From Sinotaia quadrata (taxonomy: Eukaryota; Mollusca; Gastropoda; Architaenioglossa; Viviparidae), in the NCBI GenBank assembly GCA_028829895.1, contig CM054184.1, positions 25,499,201 through 25,563,200 on the forward strand: 64,000 nucleotides of DNA. Direction: 5' to 3'. Positions 29,301 to 44,300 of this stretch are shown one piece after another; positions within the stretch are counted from its first letter, which is position 1, and every line of letters begins with the position of its first letter. The position numbers and the translations under genes are program-made. The notes beneath the pieces were generated by a model. It was not told the DNA's origin and made no database searches. It saw only the letters and a list, made by a program, of their open reading frames with translations.

Positions 29301-32300
29301 TTGATATTAAAATTCATAAAATGGATAACTATGAGAGACAAAGAGTTTTGGCATGCAGAAGCCATATAAAAAACATATCTAAATGTTAAGTGTGTATTCA
29401 ATCCTTTTGTTTTAAAGTCTAATAATTATGCTCAATTGTTGACAGATTAGCTCTTCAGAATGAAAGCAAAACATCTGCCTCCACTGAATGTTGCACATTT
29501 CTACACCTAATTTTTGCCTAAAGATAGTCTCACAACTTTTGCAAATTTTTTAACCAACAGTTTTGTTTCCATCAAGACACCTTATTTTATTTGGCTCAAT
29601 TTTGGGGACCATGAATAAACTTTTAGTGAGATTATGTGTATTAGTATTAACTCAATTAGCAACTCTGGCTCTAATTACTATACAACTAGGAATCAATTTC
29701 CATTAAGAACAATTACATACTTTTTGAGAATATGACTGGAAGTTAATTTCTTTTCCTAAGTAACCAGTCCATAATTAGTGATCTGACAGTAGATTATCAT
29801 GGCTGCTTCTCTTAGGATTTTTCACTGCCATTCATCTGTATACATTGACCAACCAGCATTCTCAGATAACAACAGTGAATATGATTTAGCATCTCTGTCA
29901 TCAAGTGATGATATTTGTCAAAAGACAACTTGGCAGTCTCTACAGCTAGCCAGATGTACCTCTTTGAAACTGGTCATGTGAGAAAATGAAAAAGAAAAAT
30001 CTTTGCCCAAATTTGGCAATCTCTACAGCTAGTACAGATGTACATCTTTGAAAGTGGTCATGTGAGAAAATGGAAAATAAAAATCTTTGACTAAATTTGG
30101 CAATCTCTACAGCTAGTACAGATGTACCTGTTTGAAAGAGGTCATGTTGGAAAAATGGTGAAGGGAGAGAGGATGTCATATCATTGGCACAAATACCATT
30201 AACTGGTATTGTGGACTACAAATTCCATTTGCCAAAAGATCTGAAGATACATTTCCAACCTCACAGATGTAATGTCATGACCATCCAGTTTGTGTGTGTC
30301 AGTTTGCAAAAGAGGCATTCTGACCAAACAAGACAATTTTAAAAAAATAAAAATTCTCTTCTTCAAAACACTGGTATCCTTTTGAAATGTAGGATCATGT
30401 AATTTTTTGCATATTTTTTAAACCACCATCCCAACTACTTTGAGGCAATGTTCAGTGCATAGTGAATTTGCAACACAAGATGTATCTTGTTCAAACAATC
30501 AAGATAAATTAAAAGATATTTGAACTTTAAAAAACCCATCTAAAAAACCTGTTCTTTGGAAATTAATTTATAGATTTTTTCCTTCATATTTTTATTGGCA
30601 CTCAAACTACAATTAGCAGATCAAAGAAACTTGTCAAAGTACCTGCACAGACCAGCAACATGTAAAAGTGTACTGGAATGGATTTAACATAGTTATGTAA
30701 TCAAACTTTAACTTGTACTTTAACAAAAATAATCTTTGAAGATACTAATTTGTATGCAGAAATTAGTATCTTCAAAGATTAAGTTGTTTTTTTATTATTT
30801 TTTTTTGTTATTTAATAAATATAACATTTCCAATGCATGCATTTTTGATGAAAGATGGCATTAATGCAAAACTGATGCTTGGAAAGTTTAGGTCTGCAAT
30901 AATATAAATCCCAAATGATAGGTAGATAAGTCTATTAAAATGGGGTAAACCTGAACTGGGTAGTTTTAATAAGGATATTTAAACATCCACTCAAAGTGAA
31001 TGACTAAAAATTTGAAATCATATTGTCTTCAGGACTTCAAATAAGAACACTTCAAATAGTAAGGTAAACATATACTTGCTGTTACTGTGCTTTAAAAAGC
31101 ATCTTGCACTCAAAATGGTAAATAAAAGCATAAAAATTTCCTAACAAAGATAATATATGCTTTATTTAGATTTTTTTTAAAGTGACTGAAACTGTCAATT
31201 TAAAATCCTTTGGAAAAAATAGATGTTTTGAAACTATCATTCACTATGTTTGCTCTGTCTCTGTGCTGATTTACGAACAGGTCATGTTTTGTCCAATGAT
31301 TACAATAAATTAATGTAGAAGAGACCTATTATTTTATAATGTTTTCTACTCCATTTGTATGAGCATTGAGCCAGTCAATTTCCATCAAACAAGATCAAAA
31401 TGTAGGATAGAATGGGGCAAAGTTTCTGTAAATGCATAAATGTTTGCTGAACTAGAATTTATCACATATCCAATAAAATGCTTGAAATCATATATTTAAA
31501 AATAAAACCCCAAAAGATTAGTTTGGGATGGTTTTAAGTTCACTGATAAGAAAAAGAAATGCATATAAAATTATATTACAGATAAATTATTAAATTGTTA
31601 GTTGTCATTAAAATTCATTCCAGGCACTGAAACAATAATCCTTCATCAACTTTCTAACTAAACGTTATTTCATTTTAATCATTATATTTTTAAAATAAAA
31701 GTAATGATTATATATATTATTACCCACAAACTTTTATTTTGTAATTATCCTGTCATTGAAGTAGTGAATGAAACTAACTACATTTTTACCTTCTCCCTCA
31801 GATAATGCTTTTTTGTCTCCATAGGCTTCTGGAACTAGCTTGGCATAATGGTGATTATCACTACTATCAAAACCATCAGTGTCGAAGTACACAGATCCAT
31901 TAGACTCGTATCTATTAAAATTAAACTTCTTAAATATTTTCATTAAATAACATAAGCAGTGAAAATATCATTTGCTTTTGCAGTATACATGTAAAATAAG
32001 ATACAAAACATAACAAAGCAAAATTTTATTAAGTCACAAGAACTGATATATTTTTGTAAAGAAATAAATTGTAAAAACTTACAAAAATTATTGCAAAATA
32101 TTCAAATTGATAACATTATTGAACAAAAAGATGTAAAATATTTCTAAATGTTACCAAAATAAAGAGTGCTGTTTATATCAGATGAAAGGGTATATTTTAG
32201 TAATATTTCTCTTGGGTTTTTCATTGTTTCTGGGTGGTATATGGTCATGTTTTAACTCTAAAAAACTATATGCTTTATAAAAAACCCACATGACAACTCT

Positions 32301-35300
32301 TTGCAAAGAATTCTCATTTCATTTGGATGTTATGATCTAATTTGCAATTTGCCATGATATACTGTCATTATACTGGTGTTACAAATTTTGCCTTTGTTTA
32401 AATAATCACATAGCAGACAGGATAAGTAAAAAGATATGGACCTGTATCTTAAATAACAAGAACAATGATGATGATGATGATGATGATGATAATAAAAATG
32501 ATTTATTACAGCATTTACTTATAATAATAACATTAAATACAAAAGATGATTGAAAAGAGCTCTCCTGCTGAAAAAACCTAAAACAAACAGCTTTATGAGA
32601 ATAACTTATTAATATTATAAAATAATTTTTGACAATAACAAATAAATAAGAATTCAATAAGAAATAGAATAAATAAAAAATGAGAAATTAGTTTATCAAT
32701 ATAGTTTCAATAAAATTAATGGAAAAAAAAAGGAGAGACAACACTATTACTGTTGAAGAGAGATATGTTTTGAGAGGTATTAGAGTTCAAGATGACTCTA
32801 AATAAAAGGAGACAGCTGAAACAATTAACAATGATGATGTAATTTGTGACTTTAAAATTACATTTAATTTTGTCATTTCCAGCTTATAAGAATACAAAAA
32901 TACACTGACCTGAACAACAGTCATACAACATGAGATATTTCTAAACATCTGATACAGACTTTAATCAAAATTCTGAAAATTTATAATTATAAACTCTTAA
33001 TGAAAAAATTACACAGATGCTATGACATAAATGATTACAATGCCCTGGCAACAAATGAGCTCCATGCACATATGACTAAAATATAATGATAGAAGAAAAA
33101 GAAGCTATTTTAAAGCAGCTCTTTACCTAGGACTACATAGAACAACCTTTTTGCACTGGAGGAACCTTTGAAATAATTTTCAGGTCTCAGAGAACCCCTG
33201 CATAAAAATGACTATTTATAATGTTAATTTTTTTCAATCACAATCTCTTAGAGACCCCTATGTGACCTCTCATGGAATCCTAATTGAGAAACCCTGAAAC
33301 AGAAAGTCTTCATATATAGCACACAAAAGCTGTGAGGGTCTAAGTGCTTGACTTGTTTTGCACAATTGTGGCTCAAGGCTACACAAGCTACTATCTCAGA
33401 TTGGTTATTATTCTACTCTTCCTAGAATAGCTTATGTCAGTCATCCACCCTAGAATAAATATCAATCAACCATTTAGGGTTCATTTAATTCTTCTGTGCT
33501 TAAGGAAGACTCCTTTGTAACAGCTTGCAGACTAAGAAGAGGCATCCTTCTAAAACAATGGAGCAGAGCCAAAGATCGATATGGTGGTGCATTGGGTCTA
33601 ACAGTTTTAAGTATAATTTACATGTGGATCCATATACAGCAGTTCCATAATCTAATCAGGAGTGGACAAGGCAGTCCTTTCAAAATCCAAATGACACAAG
33701 CAACTATGCATAAAATATTTAAAGTGCCCTGACAATTAACTTCAATGTTAAAACTGGGTCTGTGCTGAGAATCTGTATACCAAAATGCATACAAGTTCTT
33801 TCAGATGTGAAAATTTAAATCCACTGTTAGTGACCCATTTCTGAGTATTGTTAATGCACAGCTGTAGTTGGCACTTAATGTGAGCAATTTTTCTGAACAT
33901 AAAATATAGTGAAATCATGTACGAAGAGAGAAGTGTCTGTACAGGATTTATCGACTCCCATAAGTTGCTTTGTTCATAAGTCACACTTTGATTGTTCAGT
34001 GGTAAGTGTGCTCATCTGATGTATTTTCAGATGAAGTGCCAAGGTACCAAAATTAGGTACCAAAATTGTTTTCTTTTTGCTTTTCTTAAAATTGAAAAAA
34101 ATGCATGAATAAAGAACCTAGGGTTTAATTGATTTGCACTATTTTTAACGAGTTTTAAAAACTGATGTTATGCGGTAAAGACACACCATATCAAAGAAAG
34201 ATTTGTTATGATGAACAAAGAAAGTAGTCATTAAAGAAATTTTACAACAAATAGATGTCTTCCTTTTATTCTCTTCAATGCTTCTCATTTCTTTTGTCAT
34301 TCTTAAAGGGGAAACTCTAGTAGCTTTAATAATAGTATTAATTTTAATTAAAAATAATGTGATAGAGAGGACACTGCCTTGAGGTACACAATTTTTCTGA
34401 ACAGAGGTTAAGAGAAAGGGTTGCTTCCATGTAGATGTGAATTGGCAAACGGATAAAAAAAAGTTCAGTGAAAGAAAGGAGACAATCCTTGATTCTAAGG
34501 TAAGAAGGGACTTGTAGAATCCAATGCCTCCATGCTGTGTCATATGCCTTCTCTAGATAAAAAAAAGATAGCTAGTATGTTATATTCAAGATGTCTTATA
34601 CAAACAAGTGTCAAGCTTTAATTAGATGGTTCAAGGAAGAGTGACTATATCTGAGCATAATGCACTTAAAATTAGACATTAGAAGTCCAGAATCATATTA
34701 ATCTAGCACTGATCACTCTTTCTATTGCTTTTCACATGTAATAATATATCACACAATAATCCATAACAGCTGATGAGTGCTATAATTATTAGCATTTGAA
34801 GGATCCTTTCTGGTTTTGAAACATGAATTACTATTGTCTCTCTCCAGGAAAAGGAAAAAGTGTGTTAGTAGACCAAATATCATTCAATACTTTAACAAAC
34901 AATTCTAAAGATGCTACAAGAGTTTAAAAGACAACAATGGATATTATCTGGGTCAATAGCAAATACCTGTGGCCTTCAGTAAACAGCACTACTATGTAAA
35001 GACATAGCTGCACATCAAGAAAAAGCACTTACGCATAGCTGTTGTTGAGAATTTTTTCCACATAGGTTATGACCTCTGGAATATACTCACTAACTCGTGT
35101 TAAGACATCTGCAGGCAACACCTACACGGATTTAAGAAATGATTTAGAATAATCATCAGATGATAAACATGCAAGCTGATGAGAGTATTTTATGCATACC
35201 CCCCCCCAAATTTTTTAATTTGTAAAACTTCTAAATTATTTAGATACTAAGTGATAAGGATGCTGTGCTGATTGCTTGAATGAACATTACTTTTATATTA

Positions 35301-38300
35301 CTTTTGTAATTTATGTAAAAAGAAAATAATTAAATAAATGTTATTAAGTGAAAATCAATATATCAAAATTGTGCACATACACAAAAAAAGAGAAATATAA
35401 TATGTTTCACTTATCCTACTTACAAGACATTATGTGAAACATGGAGACCTAGCTCAACCTCATATACATATACTAAATATGAAATGTGATACATACAATA
35501 AACTGTTTTGAATTAATGCTATTAAAATGCTAAACAAAAGAGATGTACATTTTAAAAGCTAGGTTATACTCTGACTTCACATATGCTGCAATAAAACAAA
35601 TATTTTAAAAGAACCCAAATAAAAGATTTAGTGCATTTACTATTTGAAATTTTAATTAGAATTCAACAAACAACATAATTTATCTCATTCTGTTAAAATA
35701 AAATAAAATTTAAATGTTTGACTAAAAACACTTCCCAGTTCAATAAAACATACTTATACCAATTAATGAGACATAACCCTAAAAGAAAACAAAAAACACA
35801 AAACTATTAAACACTTTTATAAAATATAAATATATAACTTAAATGTAAAAATGACAAAACACAACCATAGCAACAAAATATACTGAGTATATATAATTAA
35901 GACAGAATGAGACTAACAACCTTAAATGAACAACCAAACAGTTTATCGTCTATTCTGTCCTAAGATAAAGTGACAACACTCATGCTTTAGAAGCTTAGTA
36001 AGTTGCATAATGTAGATTTATCTGATTCTATGAAAAACTTGAGAGATTATAAACAATATGAAGTGTGAATTATAGAAAAATAAAATATGACTGAAACCTA
36101 GAGAAATAGTTGTCAAATTAATATTAATGGAAAATATAAATCTGGTTAACTCATGAAGACAAACTCATGTCAATGAAAAGTTAGTGTCTACAAAGCCTTA
36201 CTATATACAGGCTTACTTTTAAAAAGAAAATAGATTGTTTCACTGTCACAAATAAATAAACATAGAACATAATTACCATAACAACTATAATTTAATACCA
36301 TTACTAAACAAGTAAATAAATATAGAACTTACATCACATTTAAATACAGAACTTAATTACCACAATAACTATAGCATAAAGGTTTAGTTTAAGAGAAACA
36401 TATAGCTTAAAACAAAATTAATTGTAGCAAAAAAATTAACTTTAAATAAATATAGAAACTTAATTACAATAACAACTATAACATACAGGCTGTCTTCAAA
36501 TAAATATAAAACTTAATACAACCTCAACTATAGCATAAAGATTTACTTTAAATCAGGTCTCCAAACTACGGCCCGCGGGCTGCATGCTCTCTCATGCGGC
36601 CCGTGGAGACCTTTTTGCCTATGGAAAAAAATTATGGAAATTTACGTGTATCCTGACAAGATCAGCCGCCGCTTACGTGGACATTATGCTTTTACCGAAT
36701 TTTACCGGCTGATCTCAATTAATTAATTTTAATATATTTAATTAATTAACTACTTTTAACCATGTAAAGTAACTTCTAAATTTTTCTATCTCAAATCTCT
36801 GAGAGTTGAGAGGGAACAAACAACTCTGACCCAGATTCGGAATAAATGAGCGTTATTGATGTGGGTCACTGATTGTTACATTAGTCAGACATAGTATCCA
36901 GTCCACCCACTCTATAGTATACGAGCAGTCAACTGTGACTAGTAGACAAAGCCAGGAAAACAACTCAGTTTTAGCCCAGGGGCTGACAAATTCTAGAATC
37001 TTCCTCACAAACCCCAGAATCATATATAAGGGCAGATTCGGACTGATAAGCCAAATGCTTGAGATTCAAAATTGTGCCAGATCTGTAACTGAATCTGTGT
37101 ATAACTTCATTTTCATGAACTGATTCAGTGACTGTGAAACGAAAATGTGATTTTGTACTGTGTTGTGTATTCATTTACGGATTATTCAAGAACATTTTGT
37201 TGTGACGGTATGCAGAACTGTTTCCAGGCATGACTCTCTTAACCAGACTTTTACCCGCCAGCCATCTTTGATACAGGAACAAGATTACGGCTCACAGGAC
37301 ACATCAGGTGAACCATTATTATGTATTGTTCATGTAATAACTGTAATCTGTACATGTTTCTCTGATTATTCGTAAATTCCTTATCTATTTTCTGATTCTT
37401 CCTTAATGTGTTTTATTGCCTAAAACTGTATTAGTATCTAATTTTGATTATTGACATTTTTTGGAGAATTGTTGTAAGATAAATTAGAGACTGTACTGAC
37501 TATATGCTTAACTATAAATTCTTAGTAATTGTTCTAAATTGCCACTAGTAAATTGCTAAATAGTAAATTGCCAAATGACATAATGACATTAGAAGACGGT
37601 CAAGTGCAAGTTTTAGGATAGTTCCGGTCATCGATAGAGAGATAAAGACCGCATTGGGTGACTGTGTGTGTTGATTGTAAGGAAGAATTATTGTTTGTGT
37701 ATTATTTATGAATATAATATCATAAATTTATAATTAAGCAATTAGTGTATCAATGTGTTATTAAATAACTGAATAAAATAATATTAAATAAATAATTAAA
37801 AACAACATCCATGTTTTGATTCATTTTTATTTGGACCTTGAGTGTGTAGTCGGCCCCTGAACTGCTGAAAAGTTTGGAGAACCCTTCTTTAAATAAATGT
37901 AGAAGTTAATTACAACAGTAACTATAACATCACACATAGAGAACTAATTACAACAATAACAATAGCATAATGACTTACTTTAAATAAATATAGAACTTAA
38001 TAACAATAACTATTATATTAAGACATTGTTGCATTTATACTAATCTACTGCTACTACAACTACTACTACTACTGAGTCTGACTAATTAAATAAATGAATA
38101 TGAAGACTTTCTGGCAGTTTATAGTGTTATGCTACCAGTAATTGAAATTCCATCAACATTCCTATCTATATGTTCTTGTCATCTTTTTACTGAAATACTG
38201 GTGAATGAGTCACTATTTAACAGACAAACAAGTGTACTAAAAGATTATATTTCTAAAGAATATAATTACTTTTACAAACATAATGCAACTAGATCAGCAT

Positions 38301-41300
38301 ACAAACACAACAGAGAACAAGTAACTCACTTATTTAATGCTAAATTTAAAAAACAAATTAAGTAATATACCTGCAAAGCTTCCATGTCTTTGTGAAATTC
38401 CTCCTCCCAGAAACGAGGCAAATTTGAGAAAATTGCATTATCTTTTACTTCTGATCCAAACTTCTTATCCAACCATTGTGCAAGTACATCAGAACCAGCA
38501 TCCAGTAATTTCTGCAAATGATTTCACCTAAAGAATACCTATTCATCCGAATGTCTTCTATCTATCCATTTGCCCATTCACTGATCTAGCAATCATCCAG
38601 CATTTATCATTGATACTTTTTACATTTAATATTAAACAAGTTCAAACTTTTCAAATATAGTGAAATGTTTATTAAATGAAATATACAAAATTATTTCAGA
38701 ACAAATTCCAGATAAAACTGCTGAGCATTTTTGTGAGTGAGTTAACAATCCTGCAATTTGAAAAAGTGTTTGTTACTGTTCATTTTATTTGATCTGCTGA
38801 TGGTATCACACTGAAGCAAGTTTTATTAGCAAAAAATCTTAAACATAAGACAATTAGAAATAAATATAAAAAACAGAGAGGAAAGTCAAAACATTGTACT
38901 GTACATAAATTTAAATATAAGAAGACAATTTTACATGTGGTGTTGCCAAATCAAAGATATGTTAAATTGATAGAAGACATTATTATAGTGCACATTATAT
39001 CAGTGGTTTCCAACACAGTGCCCACTGGCATCCTGCACCAATGACAAGGTGAGAAAAGTAGTGCAAATGTAGGATGTTCCATCCAACCTCAGGTCACTCA
39101 TTTTACTTTTTTAGGTTCTGTAAAATCATTCAAAACAGAACTGATACTGATCACATATCAAGACAAAGTCTCATAAATTTTTCAAGCATGAAAAAAATGG
39201 TATGAGGCAGTGATTCATTGACCTCAGGAGCAGTTTGAAAAGATATTTCAACAGTTCATCATCACTGAATCTGTATTTACCTTACTTGGGATACTTTTAC
39301 TTGTCAACCAGAGATAACAAAAATGTCTACATTGACTGCAAGTCTCAATCAAGTAAGGGGAACTCATGATTTTGAACCTTCAAAATGATATTATTCTCAA
39401 ATTGACTGAAGCAGATGATAATTTTTGGAATCTATAGTGACGACAATAAATCTTAATTCCATTCCATTTAACTCTGAACGGTTTTTAACGTTCGGCATAA
39501 TAAAGTAAAAATACTGCTCTTTACTTACAGATGTCAATCTTGATGATTGCTTACAAATGGAAATATCATTTTACTTGCTCAACTGCTAAAAACTGGCAAA
39601 TGAAATGCAGTGCCAAAAATCATAATGATTTATTATACAATAAAAGCAAGTGAATTAATAATATCTTTTCTCTATTCAGTTCTGGGGAGCACTTATGAAT
39701 ATTATTCATATTTGTCTGCTTATAGAAATCTGGATATACATAATAATAAACACTGTGCTAAACTTTTTTCACATTTGTGTTTACTTGTTGAAATCCAGAT
39801 ACAAGTAAAAATAGAAAGAATATTTTGAATTAACCACAAGTTGCTTCTCTGCTAAAGTAAGAATAATAAATATATTTTGGCCACTAGTTCAACTTAACAA
39901 CTTCTACAGTTAACCCTTTTTTCAAAGTCCAAAATGGGTTTATCGAACACAAGTTTGATTATATGTGTAAACTGAATTCTGACCACTTGTTTGCTGAAAG
40001 CAGAAAAAAAAAAAATATATATATGAATGAAGCTGTGATAAATATGAAACCTCTGAATAGTTCCAACTCTAGTTATGAAGATCTACAATAGTAACTTTTG
40101 TTTTAAAGGTTACATGCTTGAGCATAAATGTTGAATTTAGCAGCAATGATTGTATATGCTAAGAGTACTTTGAAAAAATTAGCATAAGGAAGATGACTGA
40201 TGGGGATAATGGAAGATGATGTATACGAAGTAGTGTGTTCTGTGGTTTGTTTATAGTTGTAACCTTAGCTTTAAGCTCTCCTCATTTCTGAGGTACTGGA
40301 GCAAGGTTGTGGAGCTGGCCAAAATATTTCCAACTCATGAAATTTTAGAAGTCCGTTTCCTAACTCCAACTCTAAGTATAGTTTAATATCATATGGCATA
40401 AAATTATTAATGAATGCTTCTATTAGGTCTGACTACATTATTACTGTCAAATTGGATTTGACAATTCCAGGGGTAGAAAAGTGATTATGCAGTCACAGTC
40501 AAAGCGGCATCTTGAATAATCTCAAGGTAGAAGGATATTGTATTTTTAGTGCACAGTCCAGTGCTAGTCAAATTTCTCAACCTCTTTCAATGCTTGGTAA
40601 AAAAAAATATTTTGAATTTAGATATGATAGAGTTTTTCTCTTTCTCTCAAATTTTCAAAGTGCTGGTATTTTGACCAAAATCCTGTATGTCTAGATATTT
40701 TTTTCAAAATCTTAATTTTCATGGTATCTGTTGATGAAGCTGGTGATTGAATACTGTCATGTAGCAACCCAGCTATTGCCTCATCTTCCTCTCATATATC
40801 TTTCATGCAAACTTCTAATTTTATACTGCAGAAGATATTTTGCTTTTAGCTCAATATTTCAGTAACTTCATAAAGTATTCCTTACTTCCACTGCTTAAAA
40901 TGTACTAAATTAATAATAAACAACTACCTTTAAATTTATTTCAAATTTATAAATTTTTCTTTTTACCACCTATATCAAGTCTTGTAAAATTTGGAGTCAG
41001 AGTCAGGACAACTCTGATCCCACTGGAAAACAACCAACTCCATGACTCTGACTCCAAATTCCATAGCAATGCCCTGGAAGAATGTGGTCACACTCTTTCA
41101 CCATGACAATTTATCTTCATGCAGCTTCAAGTTTTCTTATGTGAAGTGGTCCCAAAGGGAACAATAGTATTCAATATGTATGAATGCAAGAGATTTTCCT
41201 TAATTTTCTTTGGCTATAGAAGTTAAAGTTATATCAAAAAGAATTTAGTGTATTAATGCTAATTTTGTACTAATTTTGTTCAGGTGTTAACTCCATGGTA

Positions 41301-44300
41301 CACTGGATTTAACTCATAAGTATTTGAAACTATTGGTTTGTTTTATATGGTTAGTGTTGAATAAAGTAACTATGATTTATAATAATTAAATTACTTGTGA
41401 CTTTTAAGAACTGGCACATGGGTGAGGGCAAAATTCCATACTTCATAATTTCCCATTCCTGAAGGTAAGCAAGATATTTTTGCAGTTGGAGCCAATTTTA
41501 CTATATTTTAAAAGTATTGTTACCTCTGCTTTCATCTGCAAAATAACATACTTTACTATTTTTAGAAAAACAGTTAGATAGGTCATTTATTTACACTAAA
41601 AACTAAAAGAGGTCTAACACAGTGCCTTGTAATATATCAAATAGATTTGTGCAAGAATTGAAAATTTATCATCCTCCATTACTTTCTGTGTTCAGTCAGA
41701 GAGGAAGTCTTTAATCCTGGCATGAGTGTTGGAGACAGCACAGTTTTTCAGTTAATAAGTTTATAGATGAAGCTTATTGAAGGCTTAGTAAAATCCAAAA
41801 GTATAACATTTGTTGTGCTATCTTGAAATCATCTGAAAAATCACTGACTGACAGCTGGACCTGGGATCCAAAGAAACAACTTGTAAAACCTCCATGAGGA
41901 AAGACTGAGAATGTTATGTTTTACAACATGTACAATGGTGTTTGAGTGGACAGTGGTGTCTGTGATGTGTATAGTACTGATGTAAGTGATAATGGCCTAT
42001 ATAGTTGGTTGCACCATGTGCACATATCCCTTTCTTATATATCTGTTCCTTGAGATCTAGAAAAGGATAATGATTTCTGGCACCAGGAGTTCTGTATCTT
42101 ATTTCTGGCTATGAGCTGAGTTACCATCTGGACCATAAACTTTATTTGGATTTAGATTGGACATTAGCTTAAGTACACCAATGGAATGAATACTGTTAAA
42201 TTGTCAATGATTATTCCTATCTAATGAATTCATTTAATAACATATACTGTAGTGGACTGCATGTAGACTAAAGATACATTAGTTTTCCTTTGCATATGAC
42301 ATTAACTTAAATCAGCAGCATTATACATGTTGTAAGATGAAGAAAAGAAAAAGAAATGAATATTCAGTATAAGAATTTGCACACATATATTTCTTACCTG
42401 CCTAATGTTTTCTTCACCAGAAGTCTCCAACCCACCATCTTCAATCAACTTCAGGACATCTCCAATTCGAGTGAACATTTTTTTGAACATAGTTTTCTTA
42501 TCTACATCGGTCTCCTTTTCCATTTTTTCTGAGAAAATCTAAAGGGGTACATATGTATAAACTTATTAAAGAAACTACACATCCATCCACACCCACCCAT
42601 ACATACATCCAGAAATATAAATAGTTTATATAGTTATAAAATTATAATGAATGAAGTATAAATCTGTCAGCTTGATCTCATTATTTTTTATTATTACTAA
42701 ATGAATGGTCATGAAATTTATATTTCTGAGACACACCCATCCCCTTAAAAAAATAAATGGATACAAATTAAAATGAATTAAAAAAATGTAAAATGCATTG
42801 TATGACAGTGTACATTTCATGATTCAATTACTCTCTGTATATCAACTACCACATTTTTGTCCTAAAATTTATGCAATAATGCACCCCTCCCATCTCCATA
42901 CATTTTTTCTAAAATATGTCTTGCTATTTTGCCTGTCTTTTAAATTTTACAAAAAAGCCATGTTCTTTTACAAAATTTACCACATTCTTTTTCATCACTT
43001 TTAATAATAACATATGCCACTTTTTAATCTTCCAATAAACAAATGTACCATTCTCTTATCTCTGCATTGTAAGATTATATAAGCCACAATTTGACATCTT
43101 CAGTTTCTCTCTGTAAATTATATACTCATCCCTTTTCTGTGGATTTCAGGCTAGACTATGGAGTATTGTATCAGTATGAGTTTAACAAAGTGTTTGCTAT
43201 ATAAATCAACAATTTCATTTAGCTGAATTCATACCCTGTTTCTGGAAGAGTGCGAAAGAAATAACTGCATTTAAAATTTATAGATATTTCATAACTGGAG
43301 TTTCTTGTATTCCTCATAATTCTATAACTAGCTTTCTTAACTCTTGGATTTTTGCTTTATTGAACAAACTTTCAAGACTCTCTATGACATCTATTATACT
43401 CGTGCCCTAGGTTTTAGTAAGCTCTAGATGTGGTAAAATAATTGTTGTGTTCAGTCTTTTATTTAGCCTTGTTCATATTGTTTTAAGGCTGTGCATGTAT
43501 GTGAATGTGCTTTTGAGGTAGTCACCAGTTTAGAAGATCATTGTCCATACTTGGTGCACTACATGGAATCAGGAGTATTCTAAGGGAGATCTTAGTCAAC
43601 CACTTGGGACTAGTGGCTGTGAGATTTAGGCCCTTCAAAAGTAGTCATGCTGAAAACGAAGTGACCCCTTGCAGTAATTCAAGAGTGACTATCTTGAGGC
43701 AAGAAGACTGGAAGTCAGGCAGCAAATTTATGAACAGAGTCCTTTCTATTGGATGCCAACAAAGATGTCAACCAGACAAGACCCATGTCTAAGCACTGAG
43801 CTGTGCCATAGTCAGTGATTGAAGATACTGGTTCAGCTTACTGAATCATTGATTAAAGAGAGTTCACTTTATCTGCAGACATGTAATCTTTAATCCCTAG
43901 ACCCATTTAAAGACATATATATATACCCCCAAAATTCAAATTGAAATTTGTCAGTCTCACAACACTTAAGCAAATCTCTGGCACTCAGCATCAAGAAAGA
44001 GAATTCCTAACAACTATTTATAGAGTGAACCTTGTTGGATATTCCTATCGGCATACCTATCGCGTTGAATTGATTCAGAGACTGGGAAACTCTAGATGAA
44101 ATTGTTTGAACTGGCTTGAATTCTGTCTTCTAAACAAGTTTGCTGAACTACAACTGATGGTCAGTGTGTTTGTCATAGTAGTCATGTTTTAATGCTCTGT
44201 GTGAACAGTGGGTATATTTTGTCCTTGGTATAGTAGTGGTTGCTGCCTAAGGGTCATGTTTGATAGATGTACAAGTATTTTATGGCTTTGATCCTTTTTT

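Larger units (their letters stand above)
28762..31789 (-). other. CARS1 intron
   Basis: Contains a 23-bp triplicate at 28995-29075 (AAGTAAATCTTTTAAA-TACA), the 84-bp minisatellite at 29925-30160 and the perfect palindrome at 30731-30780. No coding sequence is recognised. Confidence 0.6.
35122..38370 (-). other. CARS1 intron with satellite and hAT element
   Basis: 35,122-36,200 is AT-rich without recognisable features. 36,230-38,010 is a degenerate satellite interrupted by the hAT element at 36,554-37,886. 38,040-38,370 has a (TAC)n-like stretch near 38045-38072 and no gene. Confidence 0.6.
38512..42397 (-). other. CARS1 intron
   Basis: Contains the inverted repeat near 41,000 with related GAGTC-rich phrases at 40,290-40,375, and a LINE remnant at 41,550-42,170. 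38,560-40,280 is AT-rich with nothing firmly recognised. Confidence 0.6.

Noticed and set aside
29946..30179. Minus-strand open frame with repeated [11 protein letters not shown]
   Set aside because: A by-product of the 84-bp repeat array.
33990..34015. tRNA-like A-box (TTCAGTGGTAAGTGTGC)
   Set aside because: No B-box or cloverleaf partner downstream; at best a fragment of a tRNA-derived SINE.
39003..39070. CAGTGGTTTCCAACACAGTG resembling a hAT terminus
   Set aside because: No matching opposite end or target duplication could be found.
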